NCBI RefSeq assembly: GCF_026226615.1
Contig: NZ_JAJAPB010000006.1
Location: forward strand, 118,854 to 182,853
DNA: 64,000 nt
Origin: Geovibrio ferrireducens
GTDB taxonomy: Bacteria > Chrysiogenota > Deferribacteres > Deferribacterales > Geovibrionaceae
Direction of reading: 5' to 3'
The translations under genes were made by a program, and so were the position numbers. Of the stretch, positions 1-8,626 are shown piece by piece. The number at the start of each line of letters is the position of its first letter. The first letter of the stretch is position 1. The notes under the pieces were generated by a model, which was not told the origin of the DNA, searched no databases, and was given only the letters and a program-made list of their open reading frames with translations.

Positions 1-755
1 CCCACGCTCTGTGGATGGGTTCCGGGGAATGAGCCGAGGCCGAGGAAGGTGGTTATAACAGGAACGCCGGTTATCTCCGCAAGCTGTTTAAGCTCATCCG
101 CCGCATTGGCAAGGGTAACACCGCCGCCTGAAAGGATGATCGGTTTCTTCGCACCTTCGAGGAGCCTGAGCATTTTGCGTATCTGTCCCGGATGCCCTTT
201 GGTATTGGGGCTGTAGCCGGGAAGGCTTATCTCTTTATCCCAGTTGAACTCAGCCTTGGCATTCACGACATCCTTGGGCAGATCCACCACAACGGGGCCG
301 GGTCGGCCTGTTCTGGCTATGTAGAACGCCTCTTTTATGGTTGCCGCCATGTCTCTGACATCGTTTACCAGATAGCTGTGCTTGACTATGGGACGTGTAA
401 TCCCCACTATGTCCGCTTCCTGAAACGCATCTCCGCCTATGAGATTTGTGGAGACCTGCCCCGTGAAAACCACAAGGGGGATAGAATCCATATAGGCGTT
501 GGCTATTCCCGTAACAAGGTTGGTGGCGCCGGGGCCTGATGTCCCGAAGCATACGCCGACCTTGCCTGTTGCTCTGGCAAAGCCTTCCGCTGCGTGTATG
601 CCGCCCTGTTCGTGGCGGGGAAGGACGTGGAGCAAATCCGCGTCGAAGAGTTTGTCGTATATCCCTAAAAGCACTCCGCCGGGGTAGCCGAATATAAGAT
701 CGGCTCCCTCCTCATGCAGGGCTTTAACTAATATTTCCGCTCCGGTGATCGGCAT
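1..755 (-). CDS. ilvB: Acetolactate synthase large subunit (partial)
   Basis: Catalytic subunit of acetolactate synthase, which condenses two pyruvates (or pyruvate and 2-oxobutyrate) in the first shared step to valine, leucine and isoleucine, using TPP and FAD. The start at 755 has AGGAG eight bases upstream. About 251 codons are visible; the gene runs off the left edge, so the FAD and C-terminal TPP domains are not seen. The N-terminal TPP domain is clear: GYPGG near residue 23, the catalytic glutamate in PRHEQGGIHAAEGFARATG (Glu49) and SGPGATNLVTG near residue 73. It lies 50 bases after ilvD on the same strand, so the two are probably one transcript under the attenuator before ilvD. A small regulatory subunit (ilvN) may follow outside the window. 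Confidence 0.95.
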   Translation of the reverse strand, partial: MPITGAEILVKALHEEGADLIFGYPGGVLLGIYDKLFDADLLHVLPRHEQGGIHAAEGFARATGKVGVCFGTSGPGATNLVTGIANAYMDSIPLVVFTGQVSTNLIGGDAFQEADIVGITRPIVKHSYLVNDVRDMAATIKEAFYIARTGRPGPVVVDLPKDVVNAKAEFNWDKEISLPGYSPNTKGHPGQIRKMLRLLEGAKKPIILSGGGVTLANAADELKQLAEITGVPVITTFLGLGSFPGTHPQSV

Positions 756-805
756 TTTAAAATCTCCTGAGTATTACAAAACTATTACAAGGTTAGATAA
801 ACGGT

Positions 806-2461
806 TCAGTCCCTTTTGAAGATGGCGCCGTCTGCCGCACTTGAAACACCCTTAGCGTATTTCAGCAGGTAGCCGTGCTTGATTTTCGGTTCGGGTTTGA
901 CCCAACCGGCCTGCCGTCTCCTAAGCTCTTCTTCGGAAACGGCGAGACCGATACCTCTCTCCGGGATATTGATGTTTATCACATCCCCGTCTTCAACTAA
1001 CGCTATAATGCCGCCTTCCGCCGCTTCGGGGGAGATATGCCCTATGCAGGGTCCCCTTGTGCCGCCGGAGAAGCGTCCGTCTGTAATAAGCGTGACTCTG
1101 TTAAGCCCCATACCCATGATGGCGGCGGTGGGGGCAAGCATTTCACGCATGCCCGGCCCGCCTTTGGGGCCTTCGTAACGGATGACAACAACATCACCGT
1201 TAACTATTTTACCTGCGTGGATGGCAGCCATAGCCGCCTCCTCGCTGTCGAATACTTTTGCTTTACCGCTGAAAACAAGCATGTCCTCATTTACGGCAGA
1301 CTGTTTCACAACACAGCCGTTCGGCGCTATGTTCCCTTTCAGGACAGCGATTCCGCCTTCCTTGTGATAAGGGTTGTCCAGCGGGCGCACTATATCCTCA
1401 TCGAAGATCTGCGCCTTGTCGGCTATTTCGTAAACTGTTTTGCAGCTTACGGTTATATTGTCCTCAAGCAGAGGCTTAAGGCGTTTCTGGAAAGCGGGGA
1501 TTCCGCCCGCCGCGTCAACATCTTCCATATAAAATTCGCCGCCGGGGTTGATGCTTGTTATGTGCGGCGTGGATTTGCTGAATTTATCAAAAGTATCAAG
1601 GTTAAGCTCAACACCCGCTTCGTAAGCTATTGCGGGAAGGTGAAGAGTGGTGTTTGTGGAGCCGCCGAGGGCGAGATCCATCTTCACTGCGTTGTTGAAC
1701 GCCTTTTCATTCATAATATCTCTGGGTTTGATGTCCTGCCTTACCAGCTCGCATATCTGCACGCCCGATTCAAAGGCGATTCTGCGTTTGTTGCCGGAAC
1801 CGGCAATTCCTGTTCCGCATCCGGGAAGGCTCATTCCCATGGCCTCTGTGAGACATGCCATAGTGTTTGCGGTGAAAAGCCCCTGACAGGCGCCCTGACC
1901 GGGGCATGCGTTCATTTCAAGCCCGTCCATCTCCTCCGCACTGATTTTTCCCGCGCGGCACTGAGCCATAGCCTCGAAACTGTCTGTGATGAAGGAGCGC
2001 CTCTTCATGCGCCATGAGCCGCCGAGCATAGGCCCCGCGGTGACAACGATTGAAGGAACATTAAGCCTTGCGGCAGCCATGAGCATACCGGGGGTGATTT
2101 TATCGCAGTTGGAGAGGAAAACCACTCCGTCCAGAGCGTGGGCTTCCACCACGCACTCGATCATATCAGCGATTGCATCTCTGGAAGGGAGGCTGTAGTG
2201 CATGCCTGTATGCCCCATGGAAATACCATCGCAAATTCCCGGCACGCAGAAAATAAAACCGTGCCCTCCGCCCGTGTGAATGCCTTTGTCAATGAAACGC
2301 TCTAGGTCTCTCATCCCGGTGTGTCCGGGTATAAGGTCGGTGAAACTGGAGCAGATGCCGATGTGCGGTCTTTCCATGCTGCTTTTGGGAACGCCCGCGC
2401 CGTACATCAGCGCGCGTGCAGGGGCTCTGTCCAGACCTTTTTTCACTCTGTCGCTTCGCAT
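806..2461 (-). CDS. ilvD: Dihydroxy-acid dehydratase
   Basis: Iron-sulfur enzyme that dehydrates 2,3-dihydroxy-3-methylbutanoate or -pentanoate to the 2-oxoacid precursors of valine/leucine and isoleucine. The 551 residues match the shorter form of the IlvD/Edd family. Visible cluster and active-site motifs are [10 protein letters not shown] (Cys119), [11 protein letters not shown] near residues 183-193, and the C-terminal [20 protein letters not shown]. An AAGGAG site lies just before the ATG at 2461. First gene of an ilvD-ilvB transcript. The roughly 165-base leader upstream carries a leucine-rich mini-ORF and an intrinsic terminator ending 19 bases before the start codon, so expression is probably set by leucyl-tRNA supply (inference). 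Confidence 0.97.
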   Translation of the reverse strand: MRSDRVKKGLDRAPARALMYGAGVPKSSMERPHIGICSSFTDLIPGHTGMRDLERFIDKGIHTGGGHGFIFCVPGICDGISMGHTGMHYSLPSRDAIADMIECVVEAHALDGVVFLSNCDKITPGMLMAAARLNVPSIVVTAGPMLGGSWRMKRRSFITDSFEAMAQCRAGKISAEEMDGLEMNACPGQGACQGLFTANTMACLTEAMGMSLPGCGTGIAGSGNKRRIAFESGVQICELVRQDIKPRDIMNEKAFNNAVKMDLALGGSTNTTLHLPAIAYEAGVELNLDTFDKFSKSTPHITSINPGGEFYMEDVDAAGGIPAFQKRLKPLLEDNITVSCKTVYEIADKAQIFDEDIVRPLDNPYHKEGGIAVLKGNIAPNGCVVKQSAVNEDMLVFSGKAKVFDSEEAAMAAIHAGKIVNGDVVVIRYEGPKGGPGMREMLAPTAAIMGMGLNRVTLITDGRFSGGTRGPCIGHISPEAAEGGIIALVEDGDVININIPERGIGLAVSEEELRRRQAGWVKPEPKIKHGYLLKYAKGVSSAADGAIFKRD

Positions 2462-2480
2462 TAGGCTCTCCTTAATGTAG

Positions 2481-2513
2481 AAAAAAGCCTTAAAAACCCT
2501 GCGGTTTCAAGGC
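2481..2513 (-). terminator. Attenuator terminator in the ilvD leader
   Basis: On the minus strand GCCTT-GAAACC pairs with GGTTTTT-AAGGC around a small loop and runs straight into six T residues, all within the untranslated leader of ilvD and ending about 20 bases before its start. A terminator upstream of the first gene of an operon, rather than after the last, is the hallmark of attenuation. A competing short stem, CCTT-CAC-AAGG, overlaps its 5' arm and could act as antiterminator. Confidence 0.7.
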
Positions 2514-2551
2514 CTTGTGAAGGTTTGCGCCCCTCTCTGACTTCAGGGAGG

Positions 2552-2581
2552 CTAAACATTGTTAAGCAGTAACAATAGCAC
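2552..2581 (-). CDS. Putative leucine-rich leader peptide of ilvD
   Basis: A mini-ORF starting at GTG (2581) reads fMet-Leu-Leu-Leu-Leu-Leu-Asn-Asn-Val-stop. The five Leu codons are CTA, TTG, TTA, CTG and CTT, all different. It begins about 45 bases after the probable transcription start and ends about 38 bases before the terminator stem. Upstream in the same frame are GTT and GGT and then a stop, so GTG is the most likely start; only a weak AGG-type ribosome site precedes it. Leader peptides of this composition control leucine and ilv operons in other bacteria by ribosome stalling. The start codon, and whether it is translated, are inference. Confidence 0.5.
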   Translation of the reverse strand: MLLLLLNNV

Positions 2582-2631
2582 AACACCTATGCTTGATCAA
2601 GCTGTAAAACGGTGTTTATGCAGTTTTAGAG

Positions 2632-2660
2632 ATAATAAGTCTGAACAGGGTTGATTACAA
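2632..2660 (-). promoter_or_regulatory. Probable sigma-70 promoter of ilvD-ilvB
   Basis: Minus-strand hexamers TTGTAA and TATTAT with exactly 17 bases between them. Transcription would start near 2625 and give a leader of about 165 bases containing the leucine mini-ORF and the attenuator terminator. The 2462-2881 gap holds only this control region, the divergent promoter region of the ATPase gene and the palindromes at 2784-2818. Confidence 0.5.
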
Positions 2661-2783
2661 TATCAAATATGGAATGTACTGATGAAACAGATGCCTTACA
2701 ACGGAGGATTCATGACAATGAAAACGGGTGTGAGGCAGCCCGCATATGCTCCTGTGACTTCGCCGTTTCAAACCTCAAATGTA

Positions 2784-2818
2784 TTATGATAACATCATAA
2801 CTATAATATCATAATGAT
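2784..2818. promoter_or_regulatory. Pair of operator-like palindromes
   Basis: Two inverted repeats lie back to back upstream of the ATPase gene at 2882: TTATGAT-AAC-ATCATAA (2784-2800) and ATCAT-A-ATGAT (2808-2818). The half-site ATCATAA recurs at a 14-base spacing. They lie about 15 bases before a weak promoter candidate (TTGCTC, 17 bases, TAGACT at 2834-2862). They look like binding sites for a dimeric repressor, but no regulator is known from the sequence. Confidence 0.35.
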
Positions 2819-2881
2819 ACTGCCATAATAAGCTTGCTCTTTTTTTAATAATAAATTAGACTCAGACATAAGAGGTTTGCC

Positions 2882-4015
2882 ATGCTGAGAAAGAATCCGT
2901 TCTACCTTAAAGTTCTGCCGCCGGAAGCCCCATTCTGCAACAGGGTCAGGGAGCTTAAGGAGCTTGAAAACTACGGATACAGCGGAACAAGCGTTGTCAT
3001 CTATTCGCCCAGAAGAGAGGGCAAAACCTCACTTGTGAACAGGGTGCAGGAAAGACTGCACAAATCAGGCGCAGTTACCGTAAAGGCGGATTTCCTCAGT
3101 GTTTTTTCCGTGGAAGATATAGCCGCACGGCTGGCAAAGGCGGTTTTCAGCGAAACAAAAAAACATGAGCCGCTCTACAGAAAGGCAGTGAGCCTCATTA
3201 AGTCATTCCGCCCCGCCGTTCAGACAGACCCCCTCACAGGCAGCGTGTCCCTTACATTGCTGAGCGTATCCGGAAAAACAGGCTTTGAGCTTCTGGAAGA
3301 TGTGCTTGAGTCATTAAAAATATTTTCACAAAGCGCAGGAAGCCCCCTGAATATTTTTATCGATGAGTTTCAGGAGGTTACATCACTGCGGGATTCGGCA
3401 AAGATTGAGGCTCTGCTGCGGACATATATGCAGGAAACCAGTGCATCATTCTTCTTTGTGGGCAGCAGAAGGCGTATTCTTTCTGATATGTTCAATGAGC
3501 GCAAGCGCCCGTTTTATAAAATGGCAATGAGCTACCCTCTGGAAAAAATAGCAGAAAATGAGCTGTCACATTGGATAAAAGAGCAGTTTGAACACAGCGG
3601 CGTTCTCTGCGAGGCAGAACTAGCCTGTGAGCTGGTGCGGCTTGCCCACAGACACACATTTTATGTACAAAAGCTGGGAATGCTGACATTTAATCTGTCT
3701 GACAAAGCAGTTACGAGGGAAAGCCTTATAGCCGCATATCAGGATCTGCTTGAGAGCGAAAAGACCGTTTTCGAGGAATCATACCTTAAGCCTCTGGCAT
3801 CAGCGCAGCGAAACCTGCTGACCGCACTGGCACGTGAAAACACAAAACAGCCTTTCGCGCAGTACTACATCAGAAGGCACAGTCTGCCTTCCGCAGCCAC
3901 ATTGCAGTCTGCATTGAAGGCTCTCTTGAATGAGGATTTAGTGCATAGGGACGCTGATATTTATACCCTTGTTGACAAGGTTTTTGAAGATTATCTGCGC
4001 AGAAACTATTCTTAA
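2882..4015 (+). CDS. Stand-alone P-loop ATPase (COG1672/ATPase_2-like)
   Basis: Resembles the ATPase_2 (COG1672) group of P-loop NTPases first described in archaea, whose members have no agreed function. The P-loop is SPRREGKTS (residues 42-50), Walker B is IFIDEFQE (about 158-165), and FFFVGSRRRIL near 190 is the sensor-strand signature typical of the group. The last 100 residues look like a winged-helix module. No membrane segment. Single gene between divergent ilvD and co-directional ruvB, with AGAGG before the ATG and a pair of palindromes in its promoter region. Genes of this group are patchily distributed and often acquired. Function unknown. Confidence 0.75.
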   Translation: MLRKNPFYLKVLPPEAPFCNRVRELKELENYGYSGTSVVIYSPRREGKTSLVNRVQERLHKSGAVTVKADFLSVFSVEDIAARLAKAVFSETKKHEPLYRKAVSLIKSFRPAVQTDPLTGSVSLTLLSVSGKTGFELLEDVLESLKIFSQSAGSPLNIFIDEFQEVTSLRDSAKIEALLRTYMQETSASFFFVGSRRRILSDMFNERKRPFYKMAMSYPLEKIAENELSHWIKEQFEHSGVLCEAELACELVRLAHRHTFYVQKLGMLTFNLSDKAVTRESLIAAYQDLLESEKTVFEESYLKPLASAQRNLLTALARENTKQPFAQYYIRRHSLPSAATLQSALKALLNEDLVHRDADIYTLVDKVFEDYLRRNYS

Positions 4016-4117
4016 CAAGCTCTGAACCCCTGCGCAGGGAGGTAATCTTTTGTCCGCCCCGCCTCCGCCCGTAACAACCCCTTTGCAATTTGCGGACAGT
4101 CCTGATATTGTTTTGTC

Positions 4118-5146
4118 ATGGATTCAGACAGCATTTTCTCCAAAGATAAATTCGATGAGGACACCCTCACCAGCCACATACGTCCGCAAAGACTGGACGA
4201 CTACATCGGCCAGCATAAGGTCAAGGAAAACCTGCGCATATTCGTTCAGGCCGCCAAGCAGAGAGGTCAGAGCCTAGACCACTGCCTGTTTTACGGCCCG
4301 CCGGGGCTGGGAAAAACAACCCTCGCCTACATTATCGCAAGCGAGCTTGGGGTAAACATAAACTCCACCTCAGGCCCCGTCATAGAAAAGGCGGGGGATC
4401 TCGCCGCCATTCTCACCAACCTGCAGGAGGGGGATGTTCTTTTCATCGACGAAATCCACCGCCTGCACTCCAACGTGGAGGAGATCCTCTATCCGGCTAT
4501 GGAGGACTTCAAGCTGGACATTATAATAGGTCAGGGACCTGCGGCGAGAACAATTAAGGTTGATCTGCAAAGCTTCACCCTTGTGGGCGCAACCACCCGT
4601 GCGGGGCTTCTCACCTCACCCCTGCGTGACCGCTTCGGGGTCATCATGCGCCTTGAGTTTTATGATGAGGAGAACCTCGCCACAATAATCACCAGAGCAT
4701 CAAGAATACTCAACCTCAAAACAGAATACGCAGCCGCACTTGAGATAGCCCGCAGAAGCAGGGGAACCCCCCGTATCGCCCACCGCATCCTCCGCCGTGT
4801 GCGCGATTTTGCCGATGTGCTTAATAACGGACTGGTAGATCTGGAGATAGCCCGCGAGGGACTTCTGCGTCTGGAAATTGACAATGAGGGGCTGGACGCG
4901 TCAGACAGAGGATTCCTGAAAGCCATAATCGAAAAATACGAAGGCGGCCCAGTGGGGCTTGAAACCCTTGCCGCAACACTCTCTGAAGAAAAAGACACCA
5001 TAGAGGATGTCATAGAACCGTACCTCATATATAAAGGCTTCGTCAAAAAGACCCCAAGAGGCAGGGTTGCCACCCGCCTTGCCTATGAACACCTTCACAT
5101 GGAACCCCGCAGCGGGCTGACCATTGATGATTTCCTCGGTGAATAA
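4118..5146 (+). CDS. ruvB: Holliday junction branch migration ATPase RuvB
   Basis: Hexameric AAA+ motor that drives branch migration of Holliday junctions with RuvA and RuvC. The 342 residues match the family. Walker A is GPPGLGKTT (60-68), Walker B is LFIDEIHRL (108-116), the sensor/arginine-finger stretch is TSPLRDRFG, and the C-terminal winged helix ends in the usual TPRGR motif. Here ruvB is separated by 37 kb from ruvA and ruvC (43 kb) and instead overlaps radA by one base (TAATG), coupling two recombination motors. No strong ribosome site is visible before the ATG. Confidence 0.97.
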   Translation: MDSDSIFSKDKFDEDTLTSHIRPQRLDDYIGQHKVKENLRIFVQAAKQRGQSLDHCLFYGPPGLGKTTLAYIIASELGVNINSTSGPVIEKAGDLAAILTNLQEGDVLFIDEIHRLHSNVEEILYPAMEDFKLDIIIGQGPAARTIKVDLQSFTLVGATTRAGLLTSPLRDRFGVIMRLEFYDEENLATIITRASRILNLKTEYAAALEIARRSRGTPRIAHRILRRVRDFADVLNNGLVDLEIAREGLLRLEIDNEGLDASDRGFLKAIIEKYEGGPVGLETLAATLSEEKDTIEDVIEPYLIYKGFVKKTPRGRVATRLAYEHLHMEPRSGLTIDDFLGE

Positions 5147-6477
5147 TGGCTAAGAAAAAATCAGTATATATCTGCCAGAGCTGCGGCAGCGTCTCCCCGA
5201 AATGGATAGGCAAATGCCCCGAATGCGGCGCATGGAGCAGTTATGTGGAGGAGATGCCTCAGGACGAGACAGCATCTTCCTCCAAGGTAAGAGATGTTCA
5301 GCCCCTTCTCCTCGGTTCCATAAAAGGGCTTGAGGTTGACCGCACAAAGACCGGAATCGGCGAGCTTGATCAGGTTCTGGGCGGCGGCTTCGTGAAGGGC
5401 TCCGTTGTCCTTGTGGGCGGTGAGCCGGGCATAGGAAAATCAACAATCATGCTTCAGGTAGCGGGAATCCTCGGCACAAGGGGCGCAAAGATACTTTACG
5501 CATCCGGCGAGGAATCCCCCTCACAGATAAAAATGCGCGCCGAAAGGCTGGGCATAGCGACAGACAATCTCTCAATCCTCGCCACAAACTCGCTTGAGGA
5601 CATACTCACAGCGGCGGACAGGGACAAGTTCGCCTACATAGTGGCGGACTCGGTGCAGACCATCGCCTCGGAGGAGCTTAACTCCGCCCCCGGCACAGTG
5701 GGACAGGTGAAGCATGTCACCTACCGCATGGTTGAGGCGGCGAAGCAGAAAGGAATAACAACCCTGATCGTCGGTCAGGTTACCAAGGACGGATATATCG
5801 CAGGGCCAAAGGTTCTGGAACACCTTGTGGACACAGTGCTTTACTTCGAAGGGGACTATTCCAGAGGGATAAGAATCCTCCGCTCGGTCAAAAACCGCTT
5901 CGGCCCCACAAACGAGGTCGGACTGTTTGAGATGAGCAGTCAGGGGCTTCTGGAATGTCCGGACGGCGGACTGCTTGGCAGCACCCAGTCGGACGCGGCG
6001 GGCAAGGTGCTTGTACCCGTGATGGAGGGAACGAGAGCGTTTCTTGTGGAATTACAGGCACTTGTGACACCCACCTACTTTCAGTTTTCCCGCCGCAACG
6101 CAAACGGCTTTGACACCAACAGGCTGAACATGCTGATCGCTGTTCTTGACAAAAAGGGCGGGCTGAACCTCGGCGCATCGGACATCTACCTGAATATTGC
6201 AGGCGGAATAAAGATAACGGAAACCTCCGCCGACCTGGCGGTGTGCGCGGCGATAATTTCCTCATTCAGGGAAAAACCCGTTCGGACAGATACAATTTTC
6301 GTCGGAGAAGTAGGACTGACGGGGGAGACAAGGAATGTTGCCAACATCAAAAACAGATTGACCGAGGCGGTCAAATTTGGTGTAAAGCGCGCATATCTCC
6401 CCGAAAAGATAGACTTTGACGGAAAACTTGATATAATCCCAGTTAAAAATATTTCAGACTTTCTTGACAAATTCTAG
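5146..6477 (+). CDS. radA: DNA repair protein RadA (Sms)
   Basis: RecA-related helicase-like protein that helps branch migration and processing of recombination intermediates. Domains in order: C4 zinc finger with CxxC pairs at residues 10-13 and 24-27, RecA-like core with Walker A GGEPGIGKST (91-100), the RadA-specific KNRFG motif (249-253), and a C-terminal Lon-type fold. The start overlaps the ruvB stop by one base; fabI follows after 8 bases with its own AGGAGG, so the three may be co-transcribed up to the terminator at 7281. Confidence 0.97.
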   Translation: MAKKKSVYICQSCGSVSPKWIGKCPECGAWSSYVEEMPQDETASSSKVRDVQPLLLGSIKGLEVDRTKTGIGELDQVLGGGFVKGSVVLVGGEPGIGKSTIMLQVAGILGTRGAKILYASGEESPSQIKMRAERLGIATDNLSILATNSLEDILTAADRDKFAYIVADSVQTIASEELNSAPGTVGQVKHVTYRMVEAAKQKGITTLIVGQVTKDGYIAGPKVLEHLVDTVLYFEGDYSRGIRILRSVKNRFGPTNEVGLFEMSSQGLLECPDGGLLGSTQSDAAGKVLVPVMEGTRAFLVELQALVTPTYFQFSRRNANGFDTNRLNMLIAVLDKKGGLNLGASDIYLNIAGGIKITETSADLAVCAAIISSFREKPVRTDTIFVGEVGLTGETRNVANIKNRLTEAVKFGVKRAYLPEKIDFDGKLDIIPVKNISDFLDKF

Positions 6478-6485
6478 GAGGAAAC

Positions 6486-7253
6486 ATGGGCTTACTGACA
6501 GGAAAAAAGGCTCTTATCTTCGGCATTGCCAACAACAAAAGCATAGCTTACGGCATTGCTAAAAAATTTAAGGAAGAAGGGGCGGAACTTGCGGTCTCCT
6601 ACGCAGGCGAAAAGCTTGAATCAAGAGTGGTTCCCATTGCGGAAGAACTCGGCGCGAAGCTCTGTGTCCCCTGTGACGTGACATGTGATGAAGATATAGA
6701 AAAGGCCTTCGGCATTATCGCCAGAGACTTCGGCAATATAGACATACTCATCCACTCCATAGCATACGCCCCCGGCGAAGCGCTTAAAGGACGCTACATC
6801 GACACCACAAGGGATGCCTTCAGGCTCTCCATGGACATAAGCGCCTATTCACTCGTTGCGCTCTGCAAGGCTGCGGAACCCATAATGAACGAATGGGGCA
6901 GCGTGATCAACCTCTCCTACTACGGTGCGGAAAAGGTTGTGACCAACTACAACCTCATGGGTGTTGCAAAAGCGGCTCTGGAATGCTCCACACGCTACCT
7001 TTCATGCGACCTCGGCGTGAAGAAGATAAGGATAAACAGCATCTCCGCAGGCCCCATCAAAACCCTTGCCGCATCCGGCATAGGCGGGTTCAAGAACATC
7101 CTCGCCCACATTGAGGAACGCTCACCCCTGCACCAGAACGTAACCATCGAAGACGTGGGAGATACTGCGGCATTCCTCGCCAGCGATCTTTCAAAGATGA
7201 TCACAGGTGAAACACTGCATGTTGACTGCGGGTACAACGTTATCGGAATCTGA
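6486..7253 (+). CDS. fabI: Enoyl-[acyl-carrier-protein] reductase (NADH)
   Basis: Short-chain dehydrogenase that performs the last reduction of each fatty-acid elongation cycle. The 255 residues match FabI: the modified glycine-rich start GIANNKSIAYG (13-23), HSIAYAP near 90, and catalytic Tyr155-x6-Lys162 in YNLMGVAK. AGGAGG precedes the ATG. The last 43 codons and the downstream terminator occur a second time at 8617-8809, on the far side of the fic gene. The two copies differ at four coding positions, three of them synonymous, which points to two alleles rather than a decaying duplicate. Confidence 0.97.
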   Translation: MGLLTGKKALIFGIANNKSIAYGIAKKFKEEGAELAVSYAGEKLESRVVPIAEELGAKLCVPCDVTCDEDIEKAFGIIARDFGNIDILIHSIAYAPGEALKGRYIDTTRDAFRLSMDISAYSLVALCKAAEPIMNEWGSVINLSYYGAEKVVTNYNLMGVAKAALECSTRYLSCDLGVKKIRINSISAGPIKTLAASGIGGFKNILAHIEERSPLHQNVTIEDVGDTAAFLASDLSKMITGETLHVDCGYNVIGI

Positions 7254-7316
7254 AAAAAAAGTTTTTTTAATACAGCAGAAAGCCGCCCTTTTGAGGCGGC
7301 TTTTTTTGTTTCAGAA
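7125..7316 (+). repeat. fabI 3' end plus terminator, copy 1 of a direct repeat
   Basis: The stretch from CCCCTG inside fabI through the stop codon and terminator to TTTCAGAA is repeated at 8617-8809 with about 97 percent identity. It is the functional copy, continuous with the rest of fabI. The two copies bracket the fic gene and its upstream region. Confidence 0.9.
7281..7307 (+). terminator. Intrinsic terminator after fabI
   Basis: AGCCGCC-CTTTTGA-GGCGGCT followed by seven T residues in all: a strong intrinsic terminator closing the ruvB-radA-fabI run. An identical hairpin is at 8774-8800. Confidence 0.9.
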
Positions 7317-7405
7317 GATCTCTGAAAAGATCTCTGATTAAATCTATTGAATAACGATCATAACCCTTATATAATCAGGATCATAAAGAGTAAAAAGATC
7401 TCTGA
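7316..7405. promoter_or_regulatory. Three AGATCTCTGA direct repeats before fic
   Basis: AGATCTCTGA occurs at 7316-7325, 7328-7337 and 7396-7405; the last two extend to the 15-mer AAAAGATCTCTGATT. ATCATAA also occurs twice here (7357-7363 and 7380-7386). The whole stretch between the fabI terminator and the fic start is therefore repeat-rich and probably the promoter/operator of fic. The cognate regulator is not evident; the winged-helix tail of Fic itself is one candidate. Confidence 0.4.
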
Positions 7406-7428
7406 TTTAACACACACAAGGAGGTACG

Positions 7429-8616
7429 ATGCGCCCTGAATATATGGAACCTGCAATGCCTCTTCAGGATGGCAGAAGTCCTGAAAAAAGACGTGAAATA
7501 GATAACCTCGCCTCAGTTCTCAGAGAGAGGGCAGCGGCGCTCAACAGCGCTCTTAACCCCGTTGTGCAGGGCTCCATAGGCGCTCTTGTCCGTTCCATGA
7601 ACTGCTATTACAGCAACCTGATAGAAGGGCACTACACACATCCGGTGGATATAGAGAAAGCGCTTAACAGGGATTATTCAAATGAGCCTGAAAAGCGCAG
7701 TCTCCAGCTTGAGGCTGCGGCGCATATTTATGTTCAGGAAAGGATAGACAGAGCAGAGCAGCCTGCAAAAACAACATCTGGCGAGTTTATCCGCTGGGTT
7801 CACGGAGAATTTTACAGCAGGCTTCCTGAAGAACTGCGATATGTCAGTGACCCTGAAACGGAAGAAAAGATTCCGGTTATTCCCGGTGAATACAGAAAGA
7901 GGGATGTGAAGGTCGGGCGGCATGTGGCTGTGCCTTTTGAAGATGTGCCCGCGTTCATTGAAAGATTTGTAGCTGTTTATAACCCCGAAAAACTCGGACG
8001 GCACGAACAGGTGGCAGCAGCAGCGGCAAGCCACCACAGACTGCTCTGGATACACCCTTTTCTTGACGGCAACGGACGTACCGCAAGGCTTTTCAGTCAT
8101 GCGTATCTGAAAGAGATCGGCATAGGCAGCAGCCTCTGGTCTGTATCACGGGGTCTTGCCCGAACTTCAGCCAAATACAAGGAAATGCTCGCATATGCGG
8201 ACTCCGACCGCAAGGGAGATCTTGACGGGCGCGGCTCACTCTCGCTGATCGGGTTACAGGATTTCTGCATATATTTTCTGGAGCAGTGCATAGACCAGAC
8301 AGAGTTTATGGCATCTCTGCTTAAACTGACCGAACTTCTGGAAAGGATTGAGTTTTACTGCAGAAACGAAGCCTCAAAAGGGAGAATGCATAAAAAAGCG
8401 TTCAGACTGCTGAAAGAAGCACTGATTATGGGAGAGTTCAGCAGAGGGAACGCCGCCGATATTTTGGATATGTCAGCCGCAAGCAGCAGCAAAATAATAA
8501 GCGAACTTGTTTCGGAAGGCATCCTGACATCTGAAACCCCAAAGGGTAAAGTCCGTCTGGGATTCCCGTACAAGGTGCTCAAGTACTGGCTTCCTGGCGT
8601 GTACCCTGATCTCTAG
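7429..8616 (+). CDS. fic: Fic family AMP-transferase with N-terminal inhibitory motif
   Basis: Fic-domain enzyme; such proteins move AMP (or another phosphate-linked group) from a nucleotide onto protein hydroxyls. The active-site loop is HPFLDGNGRTAR (residues 209-220), a full match to HxFx(D/E)GNGRxxR. SNLIEG (62-67) matches the inhibitory (S/T)xxxE(G/N) motif and lies before the Fic core, so this is a class II, self-inhibited Fic without a separate antitoxin gene. Residues from about 310 on look like a winged-helix DNA-binding tail. GGAGG precedes the ATG. It sits in a mosaic islet between two copies of the fabI 3' end, and its last codons are part of a 27-base repeat seen again at 9902. 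Target unknown. Confidence 0.9.
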   Translation: MRPEYMEPAMPLQDGRSPEKRREIDNLASVLRERAAALNSALNPVVQGSIGALVRSMNCYYSNLIEGHYTHPVDIEKALNRDYSNEPEKRSLQLEAAAHIYVQERIDRAEQPAKTTSGEFIRWVHGEFYSRLPEELRYVSDPETEEKIPVIPGEYRKRDVKVGRHVAVPFEDVPAFIERFVAVYNPEKLGRHEQVAAAAASHHRLLWIHPFLDGNGRTARLFSHAYLKEIGIGSSLWSVSRGLARTSAKYKEMLAYADSDRKGDLDGRGSLSLIGLQDFCIYFLEQCIDQTEFMASLLKLTELLERIEFYCRNEASKGRMHKKAFRLLKEALIMGEFSRGNAADILDMSAASSSKIISELVSEGILTSETPKGKVRLGFPYKVLKYWLPGVYPDL

Positions 8617-8626
8617 CCCCTGAACC
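8600..8626. repeat. 27-bp repeat at the end of fic, copy 1
   Basis: Starts TGTACCCTGATCTCTAGCCC and ends CTGAACC; 25 of 27 bases match 9902-9928. It contains the last four sense codons (Tyr-Pro-Asp-Leu) and the stop of fic and runs directly into the second fabI 3' copy, whose CCCCTG it shares. Probable recombination junction. Confidence 0.8.

Noticed and set aside
1037..2017. 326-codon open frame on the plus strand opposite ilvD
   Set aside because: Lies wholly antisense to a clear, fully conserved ilvD; composition is the mirror of its codon pattern and no family is recognisable.
2462..2556. 31-codon ATG frame in the ilvD leader whose TAA overlaps the ilvD start
   Set aside because: It reads through the terminator stem and has no ribosome site; the overlap looks fortuitous beside the better-placed leucine mini-ORF.
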